Translations under genes and position numbers: made by a program
DNA from: Puffinus mauretanicus
Lineage: Eukaryota > Chordata > Aves > Procellariiformes > Procellariidae
Length of the DNA stretch: 64,000 bases
Direction of reading: 5' to 3'
NCBI GenBank assembly: GCA_023333565.1
Contig: JAJKFH010000227.1
Location: 1,488,001 to 1,552,000, forward strand
In this document: positions 23,521 through 36,372 of the stretch, piece after piece
Numbering within the stretch: the first letter of the stretch is position 1
How the letters are laid out: every line of letters begins with the position of its first letter
Notes under the pieces: generated by a model
Told to the model about the DNA's origin: nothing
Database searches by the model: none
The model's input: only the letters and a program-made list of their open reading frames with translations

Positions 23521-25932
23521 TAGTGCATTTAAGAGAAGGGAGTATCTTTATTAATCCCATTTAAGGTGAAAGCGAGTATTTATGACTTTGGTTACTGGGA
23601 GATAATCCTCCCTTTGCCTTTTAGTGGCCAGCAATCACTAGCTCCCCTATCAGAAACACAACAGTGCTGGTGGGCTGGGTTGCTTGCCTATCAGCCTGCT
23701 CTGCTTAAATCTCCATCACCTTGGGAAGCAACATTTAACACACTAAGTAAATAGAGGGTTGAAAACTTTGAGTCATTACCAGCCTGCTATCTGGGGAAAA
23801 TGTTCGATTTGGATTGTGTCGTACAGTTGCCATCGTTATATTCTTGGGAGCCTCCTAGGTCCCTTGTTTGCTGTTTGGTGAACATGTTAGCAAAACCCTA
23901 GCTTTTTCTGGCATGTCTAAGTCAGCACTAAAACCAAGGAAGTCCTATTATGCACCTGATTAGTCACATAATTATAGCAACTGGATGCAAATCTGGTAAT
24001 GATTGAGGCAATGCGAAGCTAAACACTCATTTAGCTGTATATCTGCAGACTTAGTAACCACACAGAGATTCCACCACCCAATTTAAGGTCCATAGGCAAG
24101 ACTGGAGCAGACCTTGAGCGTCCAACACTTTGCTCGGCCAAGGCTGTTTCTGCAGCGTTTAAAAGCTGTGCCTCCTTTGTTAGTCAAAACTCCACAAACC
24201 CTAAAAAAGAACTTGTAGCTGATAAAGAGCTTCTTGGAAGAGTGCCTGGAGATGACTAACCGATCTCAAATTCTAAATATTCAGAAGAAAATTGCCTGGC
24301 CCACCAGAGCGTAGTGCAAGACAGGTTGGTGGAGATGGGAAGTGAATTTCTTACATTATTCAATGAGATTCTTGTTTGATTATATTCTAGATTTTAATCA
24401 GCTGATGTGAAAAACTCAGGTTACGGGTGGCCTTTCCTTACCAGTTCTATTGGCCGGAGAGCTGATGTACTCCAGTAATAACTCTTTAAAAAGGAGGACA
24501 AACCAAAACAAATAAATGGGAAGGTTTGGGGTGACTTTGCTCCTCCACTCAGCATTTTTGTATCAGAAAGGAACATCAAGCCCTTCATCTTTGAGGGTCA
24601 TTAATTTCTTGAGGGATCCTGGATGGCTTCCCTACGAATCTCTATGGAGCTGATTCTTTTTATAACTATCTCATGTCACTGGGGAAAGTTTCTCCAGCCA
24701 GCACATTCACTCAGCCACCAATGCTGCCTGACATTTACCCTATGATGTGGCTTTGTTAACTTTGTCTTGCTATGCAGAGGCATCCACATAAGGTCATCCT
24801 TTGCAAGAACAAGCAATCCCACAGCCATATTATATTAAGGCATCAATGCTTGGAAAACCATGCTTCAACCAAGTTGCTTTTTTTGCTACTCATTACCCTT
24901 AACATTAAATTGAATAGTTTTCTCCTATTTTATTCCCTCTCCCCATTTTCTTTGCCATCAAAACATATTACAGTTCTGTCTGCTGCACACAGAGAAGTTC
25001 ACATGTTTTGGAAACCTTTCAACTGGTGAACATATTTAGATGTGTGCCTGAAACACAAGCCTGCGTTGCTGTTACAAGGGTATGGATCCCGCTTTAGCCA
25101 CAGGGCTTGGCAGCTCAATTAGGAGAAGTGTCTGTAGCAGGAGGCAGCAGCAGACTAGTAGCTAAAACTCTTCCTAATTCAGATTTGCTCTGCTACTAAG
25201 GCACTCCAGGACCCTCACCCTATCACTTCACCTCCACACGTGCCCAATCCCTTCCCATTCATTTATTTCACCTATTCCAGAGTCTGGTCCTAAAGTCAGC
25301 AAACAGGCTGGATATTGGATCCAGATCCGAAAGCTCCTACCTGGGCTCATTTCCAGCAGTATATTTGTAAAAAGGCTTTGCTGAAGAAGCCTTTCAAAGA
25401 GCAGCTGGGGAAACGAATGCCCCCGCCTTGCTATATTTCAGAGCAAGCTGAAATGATCCCTTAAGCAGAGCAGCATCCATTCTGTGATCTGGTGATGGAC
25501 TTCTGTCCTGCTTTTACCCAGGAGTTGCATCATAACGCTGCTGGTTGACGGGGACCACTGTGATTATTTTGATTTTCAAAAACAGAAGAAAAGAGACAAA
25601 GAAATGCTCCAGGCAAAATTCTTGCCCACGAAGTGCTCTAGCCCTAAAGGTGTGATGAAAGCACAATCCTGCACATAACCCTTAGTTCTGCTGCCTAAAA
25701 TAATACTCCAGGATGCTGGCAGGGGAATACTACGCTTCCTGTGAGTGTTTCAGTTCACATTCTCCCAAAAATAACACAGCAACTGTTAACACCTGCACTT
25801 TTCAACGTTTCCTTGCTAACAACAAGGAGATTAATGGGTTCCATTCAAAAAGACCTTTTTGACCTCATTTATGAAGTTGAGAAACTCAGGAAATTGCTTG
25901 CTAATCCAAACCTTGATAATCCCAGTATTCTT

Positions 25933-25954
25933 AAAAAAAAAAAAAAAAAAAAAA
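25933..25954. repeat. Poly-A tract (22 bases)
   Basis: An uninterrupted A run. No polyadenylation signal is obvious in the 30 bases before it, and the flanks show no clear target-site duplication, so a retroposed origin is possible but unsupported. Confidence 0.9.
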
Positions 25955-26156
25955 TCACTGCTCAAAACATAAGGCAGGAGAGCTGTTTTATCCAGGTAGG
26001 ACAAGATCAACAGGGTGTCACAGCGGGTGGATCCCTGCATTAAACAGAGAGCTGAAGAGCAGACTGGGGATGCAGGGGGTGTTCTGGTTTTTCTTTTTTT
26101 CTTATTGTAAACAGAAAATGGACCGAACCACAAGAGGCTGCCAAAGAGGTTGAGTT

Positions 26157-26196
26157 TTGAGCAAACAGCTTCAGTCTTGAGCAAACAGCCTTCCTC
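26157..26196. repeat. Short imperfect tandem duplication
   Basis: The unit TTGAGCAAACAGCTTCAGTC (26157-26176) is followed directly by a near copy (26177-26196) that keeps TTGAGCAAACAGC and then diverges. This is a local replication-slippage type duplication. Confidence 0.7.
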
Positions 26197-26690
26197 AGAC
26201 TTTGCAAAGTACAAATACAATACACCTTTATCTGTCTCTGTTAAAGATGCATTCATCCAGTTGCTCAAATGACATCTTAATTTACAAGCTTTGCTAAGTG
26301 CACATGAGCCAGGAGAAGTGCAGGGATCAGGACCTGTGCAACTCTGCAGCAACAGGAGGGAAAACAAGAATGAAAACCTCTCCCCAGGTTCAGCACAGGA
26401 TGGTCAGATACATCAGGGTGGCAGCTGCCCACTTGCCACCTTCCAGAGGATGCTCCTAGGAAAGGACCAGCCTCAAAGAAGGAAGGTTTATACAGAACAG
26501 AGCCACTTCTATTCTCTTTTACATTTTCCTACAATCCTATGGGTCTCCATGAAGCAAGATCAGCCACCAATTAACCTAGAGGAGCTACAGCTAATAGATC
26601 TGTGCCTCTCCTGGGGAGGGAGATGGGTATTTCTCAGTGGCTGGAGGTTGGTCTTGGGGTGCTAAGCTGTAACGTCCTCCTTTTCCCCAG

Positions 26691-26765
26691 CAATGAGCAA
26701 GTTAACCTCTGCACCTCTGTAAGATGGAGAAACTGGTTTCCTCTGAAAAGCCCTGGTGAGGAGGG
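26691..26765 (+). repeat. Possible MIR-like fragment
   Basis: GAGCAAGTTAACCTCTGCAC followed by CCTCTGTAAGATGGAGA resembles the MIR core order (GGCAAGTCACTTAACCTCT, then CTGTAAAATGG) with a gap where the 'cctcagtttcc' part should be. The match is short and interrupted, so chance cannot be excluded. Confidence 0.35.
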
Positions 26766-29700
26766 ACAAGGGAATAGGGTGAAATAGGGACAAGGGAAAG
26801 AGCAGCAGGTGAATGCAATGGCTCAGTCTTTCTTGTTTGAGTAAAGCTAACTAGATCCTCTCACTGTCAGGGAAGAAGAGCATGTCCAGAGGGTGACCCC
26901 AGCCCAAAGAGATCCTGAAACTTCAGGTGGCCAAACCTAGGCAACACACTCCCACTGCTGGTGCTCCCTTCCTGCTTGCTATGATCCCCTTGCTTCCGTT
27001 CCCACCACCTCCCTCCCGTTTTTCTGTCACCCTTAAATGAGCATTTCAGGTCTCTCTCTCACCCCTAAGCCTTCCTCCATTCAGCCCAATCAGCAGTCTT
27101 AATGAGCTCAAAAATTATTTTTTCCCAGTCAGCATAGGGTGCAAAATCATCAGGTGCGCGAGCAGGAAATAACAATGTACCACCATTGTAGAAATTTTTA
27201 CAAATTGTACTAATTGAGTTGTTTTGTAGATACCAAGGAGGTGGGGGAGGGAAACCGATGCGGTCATTTTAATCCATTTGCTCAATAGGAAGTTTTCAGG
27301 CAGTTTCAAACAATTGGGGCTGAGAAAGTACAGCTGACGTTGTGTGTGTACACAACGATTTGCAGCCGAAAACGCAGAAAGGTCAAGCCATTGAGGGCTC
27401 ATAGCTGGAGCCCATTGTTCAGGAGGCCAGGTTCCCCACGGGCCTGCAGGAAGCACAGGGCAAAGCTAAGGCTACCCTTGCCAAAGTTTCTGCAAATATT
27501 TTCCCAAGGCACACTTTGTATGCTGCTTGCAAAACAGAAAAAGTAAGGGGCATCGTAAACATGTCAATAGGCATGGGGAAAAAAAATACCTTCCGACAAT
27601 GAAGCATGTGTACGTTTTCCAAATGATGATATGTATATAATATAGGGGTTTTGGTAGGGTCATCCTGAGTGCGAAAAGATGGTAGGTCTGATCCTCTCCT
27701 TAGAGAGGGATGCCAACATCTGTGCAAAGATGGCCTCCGTGGGCATAAGCATCTCTCAAATCTATCTAATGAATGACTTCAGCTGGGGAACTCTTCACAA
27801 TACAGATCTTAGAACAGTGAGAAGGATTTTATTTCACTTTGTTTTACTGTCTCCCCCCACATACCACTTTCTGGGTTGGTCAGACTAAAATTCAAAGAAA
27901 TCTGGTCAAAAGTGTGTAGAGACTTTGCTGTCTCCATCCGATGTTGTTTACTCTCTTAAGAAAAAGTTGAAGAACAAGCCCTCTAAAGCTTGTCCCCAAG
28001 TCACTCCCTTCTGATGCCTTTTTCCCATGTTGCTCAGTCATTCCGTCTTTCCCGAGATAACTTCCTTTAACTTTATATAGGGAAAGTAAGTAGACTACAG
28101 AAAAGCTCATTTATTGACAAGTATATTAAAAGCTTTGTTTGGCTTTAGACTTAAGCTGCCGTAAGTAAGTGTTGGATCTGCTGATTTGCCAGTGTTCTTA
28201 TCTGACCATTCGCCAAAAAATGACTCAATTCTCTTAAAACATAAGCTACATACCTCTGACACTGCAAATAACACTGAAGGTGGTCAGAAAGCTTGAAATA
28301 GCCTCTCAGGCTGAGATCTCTTCATGTTCTTTACGTGCTCTCAATCAGAACATCACAAAATTTGTGTGTAGAGCTCCTTGGTTGTACTATTACCAGGTCC
28401 CTTCAATCCCAGTTGCAATAGCATAACTGTCTCAGCAAGAAGGTAAACTGGGAGATATGCAAAGTATAGAAAAGAAAAAAAAATCTGGAAAATAGTGCAA
28501 AAAGTCATTAACCGAGCAGAAAAAAAGCAAAGTTAGCACTTTTATCCTAGAAGGACATCAAATCGAGAAATCTTATGAACAGGCTTCCTGCTTATGAGAG
28601 AGTGGAAGGATAGGAAAATGCTGTAACAAAATTAAAGGATAACATCATAAAACCTACACATGAGGTTTCCTTCAGTGCTATTGCCCGCTATATGCGCTTA
28701 CTGACTTCTATCCTGATACAGTTTTCCCAAAGCTGAGCACGTGTTTTCATTCAGTCTCTAGAGCCGGCTACTAAGTCACGAGCAAAGCATATCATGATCT
28801 CAGACCCAGCGCAAGCCCATGCTTCAGCATAGCATAGAAGCATTTGTGCTTCACTGAACTGCAGTAAAGACTTCTTTCAAAATTGAAATAAGATGGGGAT
28901 AAACCACTGTGTTTCAAAAGCTGGAAATATTTTACCCTTACAGAGCAATGAATAAAATACGAAACCCAAGAAATAGAAGCCTGACCAATGCATTACTCCA
29001 ACTTTACATAGGTTTTATATGGGTGGAACAATACACCGTTGATTTGGGAGTCTCAGGTTTCCCTTTGTAAGAACAAGAGAATGAAATTCAAGGAAGTCTT
29101 TATATTGCGATGGTCCTATACCTGCATTTACCCCGACTGACATTCATTGCATGGCCTGCACTCTTGGATGTACGGGAACCGTTTCTAAATAGACCGAGAA
29201 CAGTAAACAATCTTAAATTTGCTATCTAAAGCCTTTCTCCAATGGTGAGAGAAGTAGGATCTGAAAATCTCCCCCAAAAGTTGTATCCTGATAAGTCATT
29301 GGAAAATGCACTAAATTGAATGATGGATTGCTGATTTACCCCAGGATAAAAGCAGGATTCGGCTCAGGAGCATTAGCTTGAATGCAACAAGTCTTTCTGA
29401 GAGAGGGGAAAAAAAAGGCTGAACACTGATAGGTTTCAAGTGCAAGAAGAGCCAGACTGCAGCAGTGGCTCCACCCTACCATGAGTAATTAAATATTTTT
29501 CAGTTATTCTAAGAAATGAGATAGTTGATTCAGAGATCACGTTCCGCTCGCAATCCACACAGGATAAAGCAACTTTTCCTCTGTTCATCCAACCTCCTCT
29601 GTGGGGTTCCTACTTTCTGCGTTGCCTGGATGCCAAGGCAAACAGAGATATTCCAAGGAACAGGACTGATTTCAAAAACCTGCCCTGCTTTCAAGCAGAA

Positions 29701-32516
29701 TAACCATAAAGCTGTTCCCAGACATGCACAGATCATTTTGTGCTAATCAGAGAGCAAACTCCTCTGCAAAATATTATTCATGGGACTGAACATCAGCCAA
29801 CTGCAAAAACATTTTCTTAGCTTGTGGATAAACAGTCGCACAGTATCTGCTTAAGATAGAAAGGCCTCCACCTCCCAGCATTAATGTAATTTCACACTTT
29901 ACCAAATAAAACGCCCAGGGGTTCCCGAGCCGCATGCAGGAAAATTGCAGCAAATTAAAACATACGGCAATTCAGTTTTGGCTAAACTGCTCTGGTCTTT
30001 GTTTCAATTTCTTTGCCTGATTTGAACTGAGCTTCTGAATTAGGAACAGTGAATCTGGGATTTTTTTTTAAAATACAGTTATAGGGGAAGGTGTTATTTA
30101 GAGAGCACAGGGCAGGGAAAGAGGCCTACCAAGGTCAAGAGAGAAAGAAAAAGCCAAGTAGGAACTAAATAGGGAGACAGGGTACGTCCAACAGACACCA
30201 GATTAATCCTGCCTGTCTGTGTCCATCTGCCATCTCATCTTGTGTTTGGATTTGAGATTGAGGGCCAGGGACCTCATAACAGACCACAAACGGAGCCTTT
30301 GAAGAAGTGTGAACATGCATGTTCGGTATCAGAAGCAATTAGAAAGATTTCTAGCACCATGTAGCTGAGTTTTTGATCCAGGGCAAGTTCAATAAGGCCA
30401 CACCATCTTTTCATAAAGCTCATTAACTGGTACCCCACCAGCCACAAAAAAGGAGGCAGAAACTCTGCCTTGGACATCAAGGACTTTACTCAGCCATAAT
30501 CCCAACACAAGTCATCGGTTGATTCTCCAACTTCGGCTCAACACTTGCCTCTCCACAAAGCTAAGTGCAATCCACCTTGCTGCGTTGACCCCAGAAGAGG
30601 AGCCCAAAGTCCTTCCCTAACTTTACTGAGACACTGGGCAAGCCCAAAGCTGTGAGCCGGGTCTGAGCACCACCACGTTTTAGGGGTGCTGGAATGTGGT
30701 CTTTTAATCCTGGTCCATCCCGGAGAGAAGGAACAGCTCCACGCAGGTTCATTGCGCACGTTTCAGTTCATTTTTCATCCTGCTCTTGACATTTGGATCA
30801 GTTATATACCTCAAGCCCTGGAACATTTAATTATAGCTCATGCCATCATTTACCTTGTCCACTGAGCCTTTGATTACATTAGGCAAAAAAGAAAATTTCA
30901 TCTATGTTATCCAGTTATTCCTAGCATGATCCTTAGGCTGAAAATAAAACTAGAATTGGCTAGAAAGAGATGATATTTTTCTTCAAGACAGCTGAAGGAA
31001 GCATGAAAACTGCTGTCCAGGATATCCGGAACTTGGCTGGTTCTTTTCTCTTCCCTGAGTTTGCTCACCAAACAATTTTTGTTTATTTTATAAAAAGTCT
31101 GTTCCTCTTTGACAGGTGTCCTACAGGCAGAAAATGTGTCTTGGCTAGGGACACGGGAGGGAATTAGTTCTGGGTTTCTTCTAGGGACTAATGGGAGTTT
31201 CTCTGTTAAAGGTCTGTGCATGGGCAGCAATATTCCTTTTTATGTTTAACTTCAGGTGGTTCATTCAGGCATAGAACTTCAGGAGCGATAAAAATATTGA
31301 GAATTGAAAGGCTACAATAAAAATGGAAGTGAACTTGCCATGGCAGATGAAATAGGACCTTTGGAACTGTGAATTAACCTGAACAGAACATTCAAGTCGG
31401 GTTTGCAAAGGTTTGGCAATTTCGGAAAGGAGTTTTGCGAAATCAAAAGTCCAAACTAAAAACCCAAGAGAGACAAAGAGGTCTCTCAGAGACAAAGGGT
31501 GGTATAAGGCTGTAGCCCCTGCTCACTCATCCTCAAGACCAGCTTACATGCTCACATGACCCCATGATGAAAACTAAGCCCGACAAAAATCACACAGCAG
31601 TTTCTGCTGGCTCAGCCGGGTCAGACAAGTCCTAGGGCCAGTAGAAGGGAAGGGTTGTGGGTAACATGGCATGGGAGCAGAAAGGCCGAACTACAGCGGC
31701 AACGATGGAGATTTAGAGTGTTGAACTGCACCCACAGTATTTCAACATTAGGTCGCCATTGCTGAAATAATTTCTGATTTTGCTACTTGTTACTGCAATG
31801 TCACCCAGGTCACCCTATCGTTATACAGAAACTCAGTGCTTAATGCTTCCTTGAAGGGAAAGCCTTTACAGGAGTTAACATCTCCTAGACGGTGAAAGCC
31901 AATGAGCCAGAGTTGTTTCTTTTTTCCACAGAGCAAGCTCGGGGAAGAAACAGCAAAAGAATGAATCAGCAAGGGCTGGGAAAGGGTATCAGATTAATAA
32001 TACAAGTCAGGGGAGGACAGAGAGTGGCTGTACACATCATCCACATGAGTATAGCCCACAAAACTCAATATAACAAAGCACCGAGAGTCATCCTTAACTT
32101 TAAACATGTGTCCCACTCAGTCAGTTGCTTAATCACTCTAATGAATACAAGTGGTCTCAAGCGTTTAAACGCTCTATTAAATATGAGTACCCTAGAACCA
32201 ACACTGCCAGCAGAACAGACCCCTTTGCACCCACAGGTAGGGGTCAATCAGTATTTCCAAGAAGTTCTATAGCAGACAATTAGTACCCTGAGTAGAGGTA
32301 CCAGGACCCTCTATAGAAATTATTTTTGTATCTTTTATCTCATCTTCACTATCAAACTGCCTGTTTGGAAGCCTTGTTTTGAAAGAAAATGCAGAGAAAG
32401 AACTCTGTTAAGCAGATTTTGCAAATAATGGACAGGCTTTATTGATTTGGGGAACAAAACCATTTGAATTTCACCTCAAACAATGTTTTTTGTAGGTCCC
32501 TGGCACTACAGGACTA

Positions 32517-32547
32517 ATTAGGAAGGCTCCTTTTGAGCCTTCCTAAT
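32517..32547. repeat. Perfect 13-bp hairpin
   Basis: ATTAGGAAGGCTC (32517-32529) and GAGCCTTCCTAAT (32535-32547) are exact reverse complements around a CTTTT loop. Pairing barely extends beyond the stem, so it is too short for a microRNA precursor. It may be the relic of a palindromic repeat or a local templated inversion. Confidence 0.85.
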
Positions 32548-35500
32548 CGGGGTGGTGACTAATAGGTGGATGTGCTTTATTTTTCCTAGCAAAGTTTCCT
32601 TTACTGTTGCAAACTGCACAGCATTAAACTCAGAGGAGCTGTGACCAATTTACATGAAGATCTGCTCCTTGGGTCCCATCAGACTACATCATGGTCACCT
32701 TTGGGGCCTAAGAAATCAGACTGAAATTCTTTAATGTGGGAGGGAGATTTTAACGATAGATGAAATGAGTGAAGCAGAGCTCAGCCAGCCATTTTAAGTG
32801 TCTTTAGCATATTTCAATGAGAGCTTTCATGCTATCCAATGTGCGTCAAGCCATCCTCTTGGCCTGGCAAGCATCCAGGCGGCAGTTCCCCTCCTCCCCT
32901 CCACGAGTCGAGAAGAGAGAAGGAGTTAGAAAGTGACATGGCAAATCTCCAGTCCTCTCTAAATATATTTTACTAATATGGCAACTGATATCATGGAGCA
33001 GTGCCTACTTCATAAAAGCAAATTCAATATGTCGGTAAGAACGTAGAGTGCGAGTGATTTAGAAACTACTATTTCTTGGACAGGGGCATACTTAAAAAGC
33101 ATGATCTCATAAATCTGTGGTTTCTCCACATTTTTAGGTTGTGTATATGAGAACTCCCACACCAGATAGCAGGACGTGTAACATTCTTAACTCCATGAAC
33201 CCCAGTCACATGATGGTCATTACTGAAGACCTTGAAACAAAAAGACTAATAAATTCAGCATTAAGAGCACAGCTCCTGTTCAGTTACTCATAGCACAGGG
33301 CTGAATTTGGCCAGAACCCATGTACGGAAAGGTCTTATCCTTTAAAGCATCTTGATTTCTCAACATGTTGCTGATCATTTGTATACCTCTGTCTACATGT
33401 TGGACAAAAGATATTCCGCCCACGTGTCTTTAAAGGACCCAGAGCATCTAACCCAGCTGGTGCTGGCTCCTAATTCCTTTGGTCTCTTCAGAAACTCAGC
33501 ATCAGTAGCTTTGGGAGGAAAGAATTACAACGAAGTCCAGCTCAGTGAAGTCTTGCTTTCCAAATGCAGAGGTTCTCTAGAGCACAGAGTTGAGTATCTT
33601 GGATTGACTTGAGAAATATGGGATCATGTATGTGACCACGTGCATTCTGGTGAGGGAAAACGGCTTGAAATGGGGAAGCAGGTAAATTGGTAAGAATGGG
33701 GTAGCAAGCACACAAAAGGAGGGAGAACAGTAGAAGCAGAAGTATTCACCACCCACTGCAGTGCATGAGAAGCACCCACAGTTTAGCATCTCCCCAGAGC
33801 AAACTCCTGCAGATGAACGCAGCTGATTGTACAAAAACTGTCCTCCTCTTTCCAGAGCCATCAACAGAAGTTACTATAAAGGAAACCAAAGATATTCTTC
33901 TTTTTGCTGTTGCTGTGGGTCCCCTCTGATTCCTGGTGTGGTCTGTGCATGCCTGGTGCTGTGACTCATTAACCGCACAGAGCACAGCTTGCCCCGATGT
34001 TCGACTCTTCTGCCACGGGTAAAGCTGTCAGCTCTTTGAAGGAGATAATAGGTCCACTGCTCAGCCAGGGCAAATTGGCACCTCTCCACTGTCTCAGAGA
34101 TTTACATATGTATTTTTAAAATGAAGCAGTCATTAAAATGCTGCTTCACTCTGATAATTGCAATTATCCCATTCTTTCAGTGGCCCACTGTAAACAGAGA
34201 GTTCACTGTCTTGTCTTTTGCTCTAGCAATAGAGTCATCTCCGTCCCAGGACTTCCTCTTTGGCAACAGGCGATCCCATCTGAATCACTACCCAGCTCTT
34301 ACTTCATCCTTAGACTCTGATGGTCTGATAACATTTATTCAGGACTATAAGCAATTAAAACTAAGATGACACATTAAAACAATCTCAATTTAGAGTCCAT
34401 CTTTAAATGATTATTTAGAGCTGATTGGGAAATGGAATTTCTGCGCTGCAGGAAATTCAAACGTTTCAAAATTCCCTTTCATCACAGACTGGAATGAAAC
34501 CTGAATTTGGCTTAAATCCCATCTTCATTGGACTTTCGGCACCTGGGACTTGGAAACTGCTTAATGTCAGCCATCACTTCATCCTAGAGAAAAGTACAGA
34601 TGTTTCCACATGGGGCGACAGAGTAGCCTCCATTAAAATGCACTCAGCACTGTCCCGTTAATTAGACTTAGGATAGGCAGAATCCCTACTTTCTACCCAA
34701 AGCTCCCACATGGGCACAGCTGTGCCCAGACCACACCTAACGTATTAGGACTGCACAGGACAAACCCAAAGAGACACCAGGGCAGAAAACAAGAACTTTT
34801 GCCCAGTAGAACCAGCACTTGCCCATGAAAGAGGGAGTTCTGAGCCTGAGACCTTTCTGAACTGGACTGAGATTAAAGCTGTATCTCCTCTTTTTCATGG
34901 AAGGAATCCACCCATCAATTTACAGGGAAAGTCTCAACAGGCTTTTCTCCATCCTCTCCTATTGCATATAAAGGGAAAGCAGCAGACTCGGTGCATGCAA
35001 GAAGGAGTCTCGCTTTGCACATGAGGGAGACAGATTCCCCCAACAGAGGAGCGCTGTGGTCTCCCTTCTCACTCCTTTCACATTGCACACAAGATGAATC
35101 AGCAGATCCTGAATGCCCTTCTGTAGTGATGAATTCATCTGATAGAACAGAATCCAAAGATATGGGGAAAACCAATGTGATGACATCAAAATGAAGTATG
35201 ATCATGTTACCATGAAGTCCCACTTCCTATTACATTGGAAAAAAAAAAGGATTTTCTTGGAAAATGTTGTGGTTTTGTAATATTCTGACATTTATGGCCA
35301 AACCTGTGCTCCATCAGGTTCGCTATCACTTTTGGTCACTGTGCACTACTTACTTCCTGTGTCTCCAGCAAAGCAGAGACATCATTACAGCTGATGTAAT
35401 TTTTGACCAAAATCCCCAGTGTTCAACAACGTTACATACATATGTGTACATAACTGCTGCTCTCCAAGCAAGGTTCTGCAGTACAGCTTCGGGATATTTC

Positions 35501-36258
35501 CAAAGAATGGGATTCTGAGGAAGACAACAGTAGTGCTGGGTCAAGATTTCTCAGCAGCACAAGCAAGGCTGAGCTGCTGTCTCAAGGGTGAAGGAGCATG
35601 GTTGGATGAGGACCAGATTCTCCTCCATCTGAGAAGTTGGTAAATGTCTCCTAGTTCCCACGTCTATATAGGTGGGTGTCTTGCTGCTCTCCAGCCATGG
35701 ACCAGAGCAAGAGCTGGCCGCTCACTACCTTACCCTTTCTCCTGGAATTGGTGGGGCTGCAGCGCAGGCAGGGGGGCTGGAAGGAGGCTGTAGCAGATGA
35801 TGGTCCCATCCCTGGTGTGGATGATGGAAGGCCTGAAATCCCTCACTGTACTGCACAATTCATCTGCTGCAGTATTTGGACATGCCTTAAATTTTTGTCC
35901 AAGCCAGGACTGAAATAGTGGCTATTAAAAGCACCATTCTTCACCTACATGCTGTAAAGGGCTCTTCTTCCACAACTGCTTGAGTGATAGGTCATTACTC
36001 AACTGCCTTTACAGAAAAGCTATTTTCATTAAGTTCCTTGCAAATCAAGTGACTTTCTGGTTTATTGAAATTGCATGGGCTTGAGTACCCTTGTCATCAC
36101 CAAGTCCCTTTGACTCCCACAGCAAAATAGCGCCAAGGAAGTTTGCCATGGCTGAGCAAGTGGGGAAAGAGGGAGAAATGGTCTTTTATAGGACCACAAT
36201 ATAGGATGAAAACACATTTCTGAATGTGAAGCACTCCTGAGGAAGAAAATAATAATAT

Positions 36259-36372
36259 GGGCTCTGATTCAGCAAAGCAATTAAGTATGTGCTTTAAGTC
36301 AAAGCCTTGCTTAATTCCTTTGACTCCAGTGGGATTTAAGTGAAGACTTAAGACTTAGCTGAATTCAGGTCT
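36259..36372. mobile_element. Ancient palindromic MITE-like element
   Basis: The left end CTGATTCAGCAAAGC (36264-36278) mirrors the right end CTTAGCTGAATTCAG (36354-36368) as an imperfect inverted repeat. The centre carries TTTGACTCCAGTGGGATTTAAG (about 36319-36340). This resembles a widespread amniote repeat of the form 'gattcagcaaagcacttaag...ttgacttcaatggg...cttaagtgctttgctgaatc', which I recall from reptile and bird genomes. I take it to be an old non-autonomous DNA transposon but do not assign a family name. Confidence 0.6.

Larger units (their letters stand above)
20917..25932. other. Unique non-coding sequence, no gene seen
   Basis: About 5 kb of single-copy DNA with a 19-base T tract at 21312-21330 and short A runs near 22370-22410. 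The segment 23160-23520 is CpG-bearing and motif-rich and is described separately. No frame shows a recognisable protein or splice-flanked exon that I can defend. Confidence 0.55.
25955..36257. other. Long unique non-coding stretch, no gene seen
   Basis: About 10 kb of moderately AT-rich single-copy DNA. No reading frame of note exists between about 28110 and 29525. The few landmarks are a 20-bp imperfect tandem duplication at 26157-26196, a possible MIR-like piece at 26691-26765 and a hairpin at 32517-32547, each listed separately. Nothing else recognisable was found on either strand. Confidence 0.55.

Noticed and set aside
25831..26367. A 178-codon minus-strand open frame
   Set aside because: It contains a phenylalanine run that is the translated poly-A tract and spans a local tandem duplication; no protein family recognised.
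30085..30165. Possible MIR-like piece around CCAAGGTCA
   Set aside because: Only a single short match to the MIR core; flanks do not follow the consensus.
33352..33612. An 86-codon plus-strand frame with protein-like composition
   Set aside because: No known family, no flanking splice signals of quality, and many similar chance frames exist in the window.
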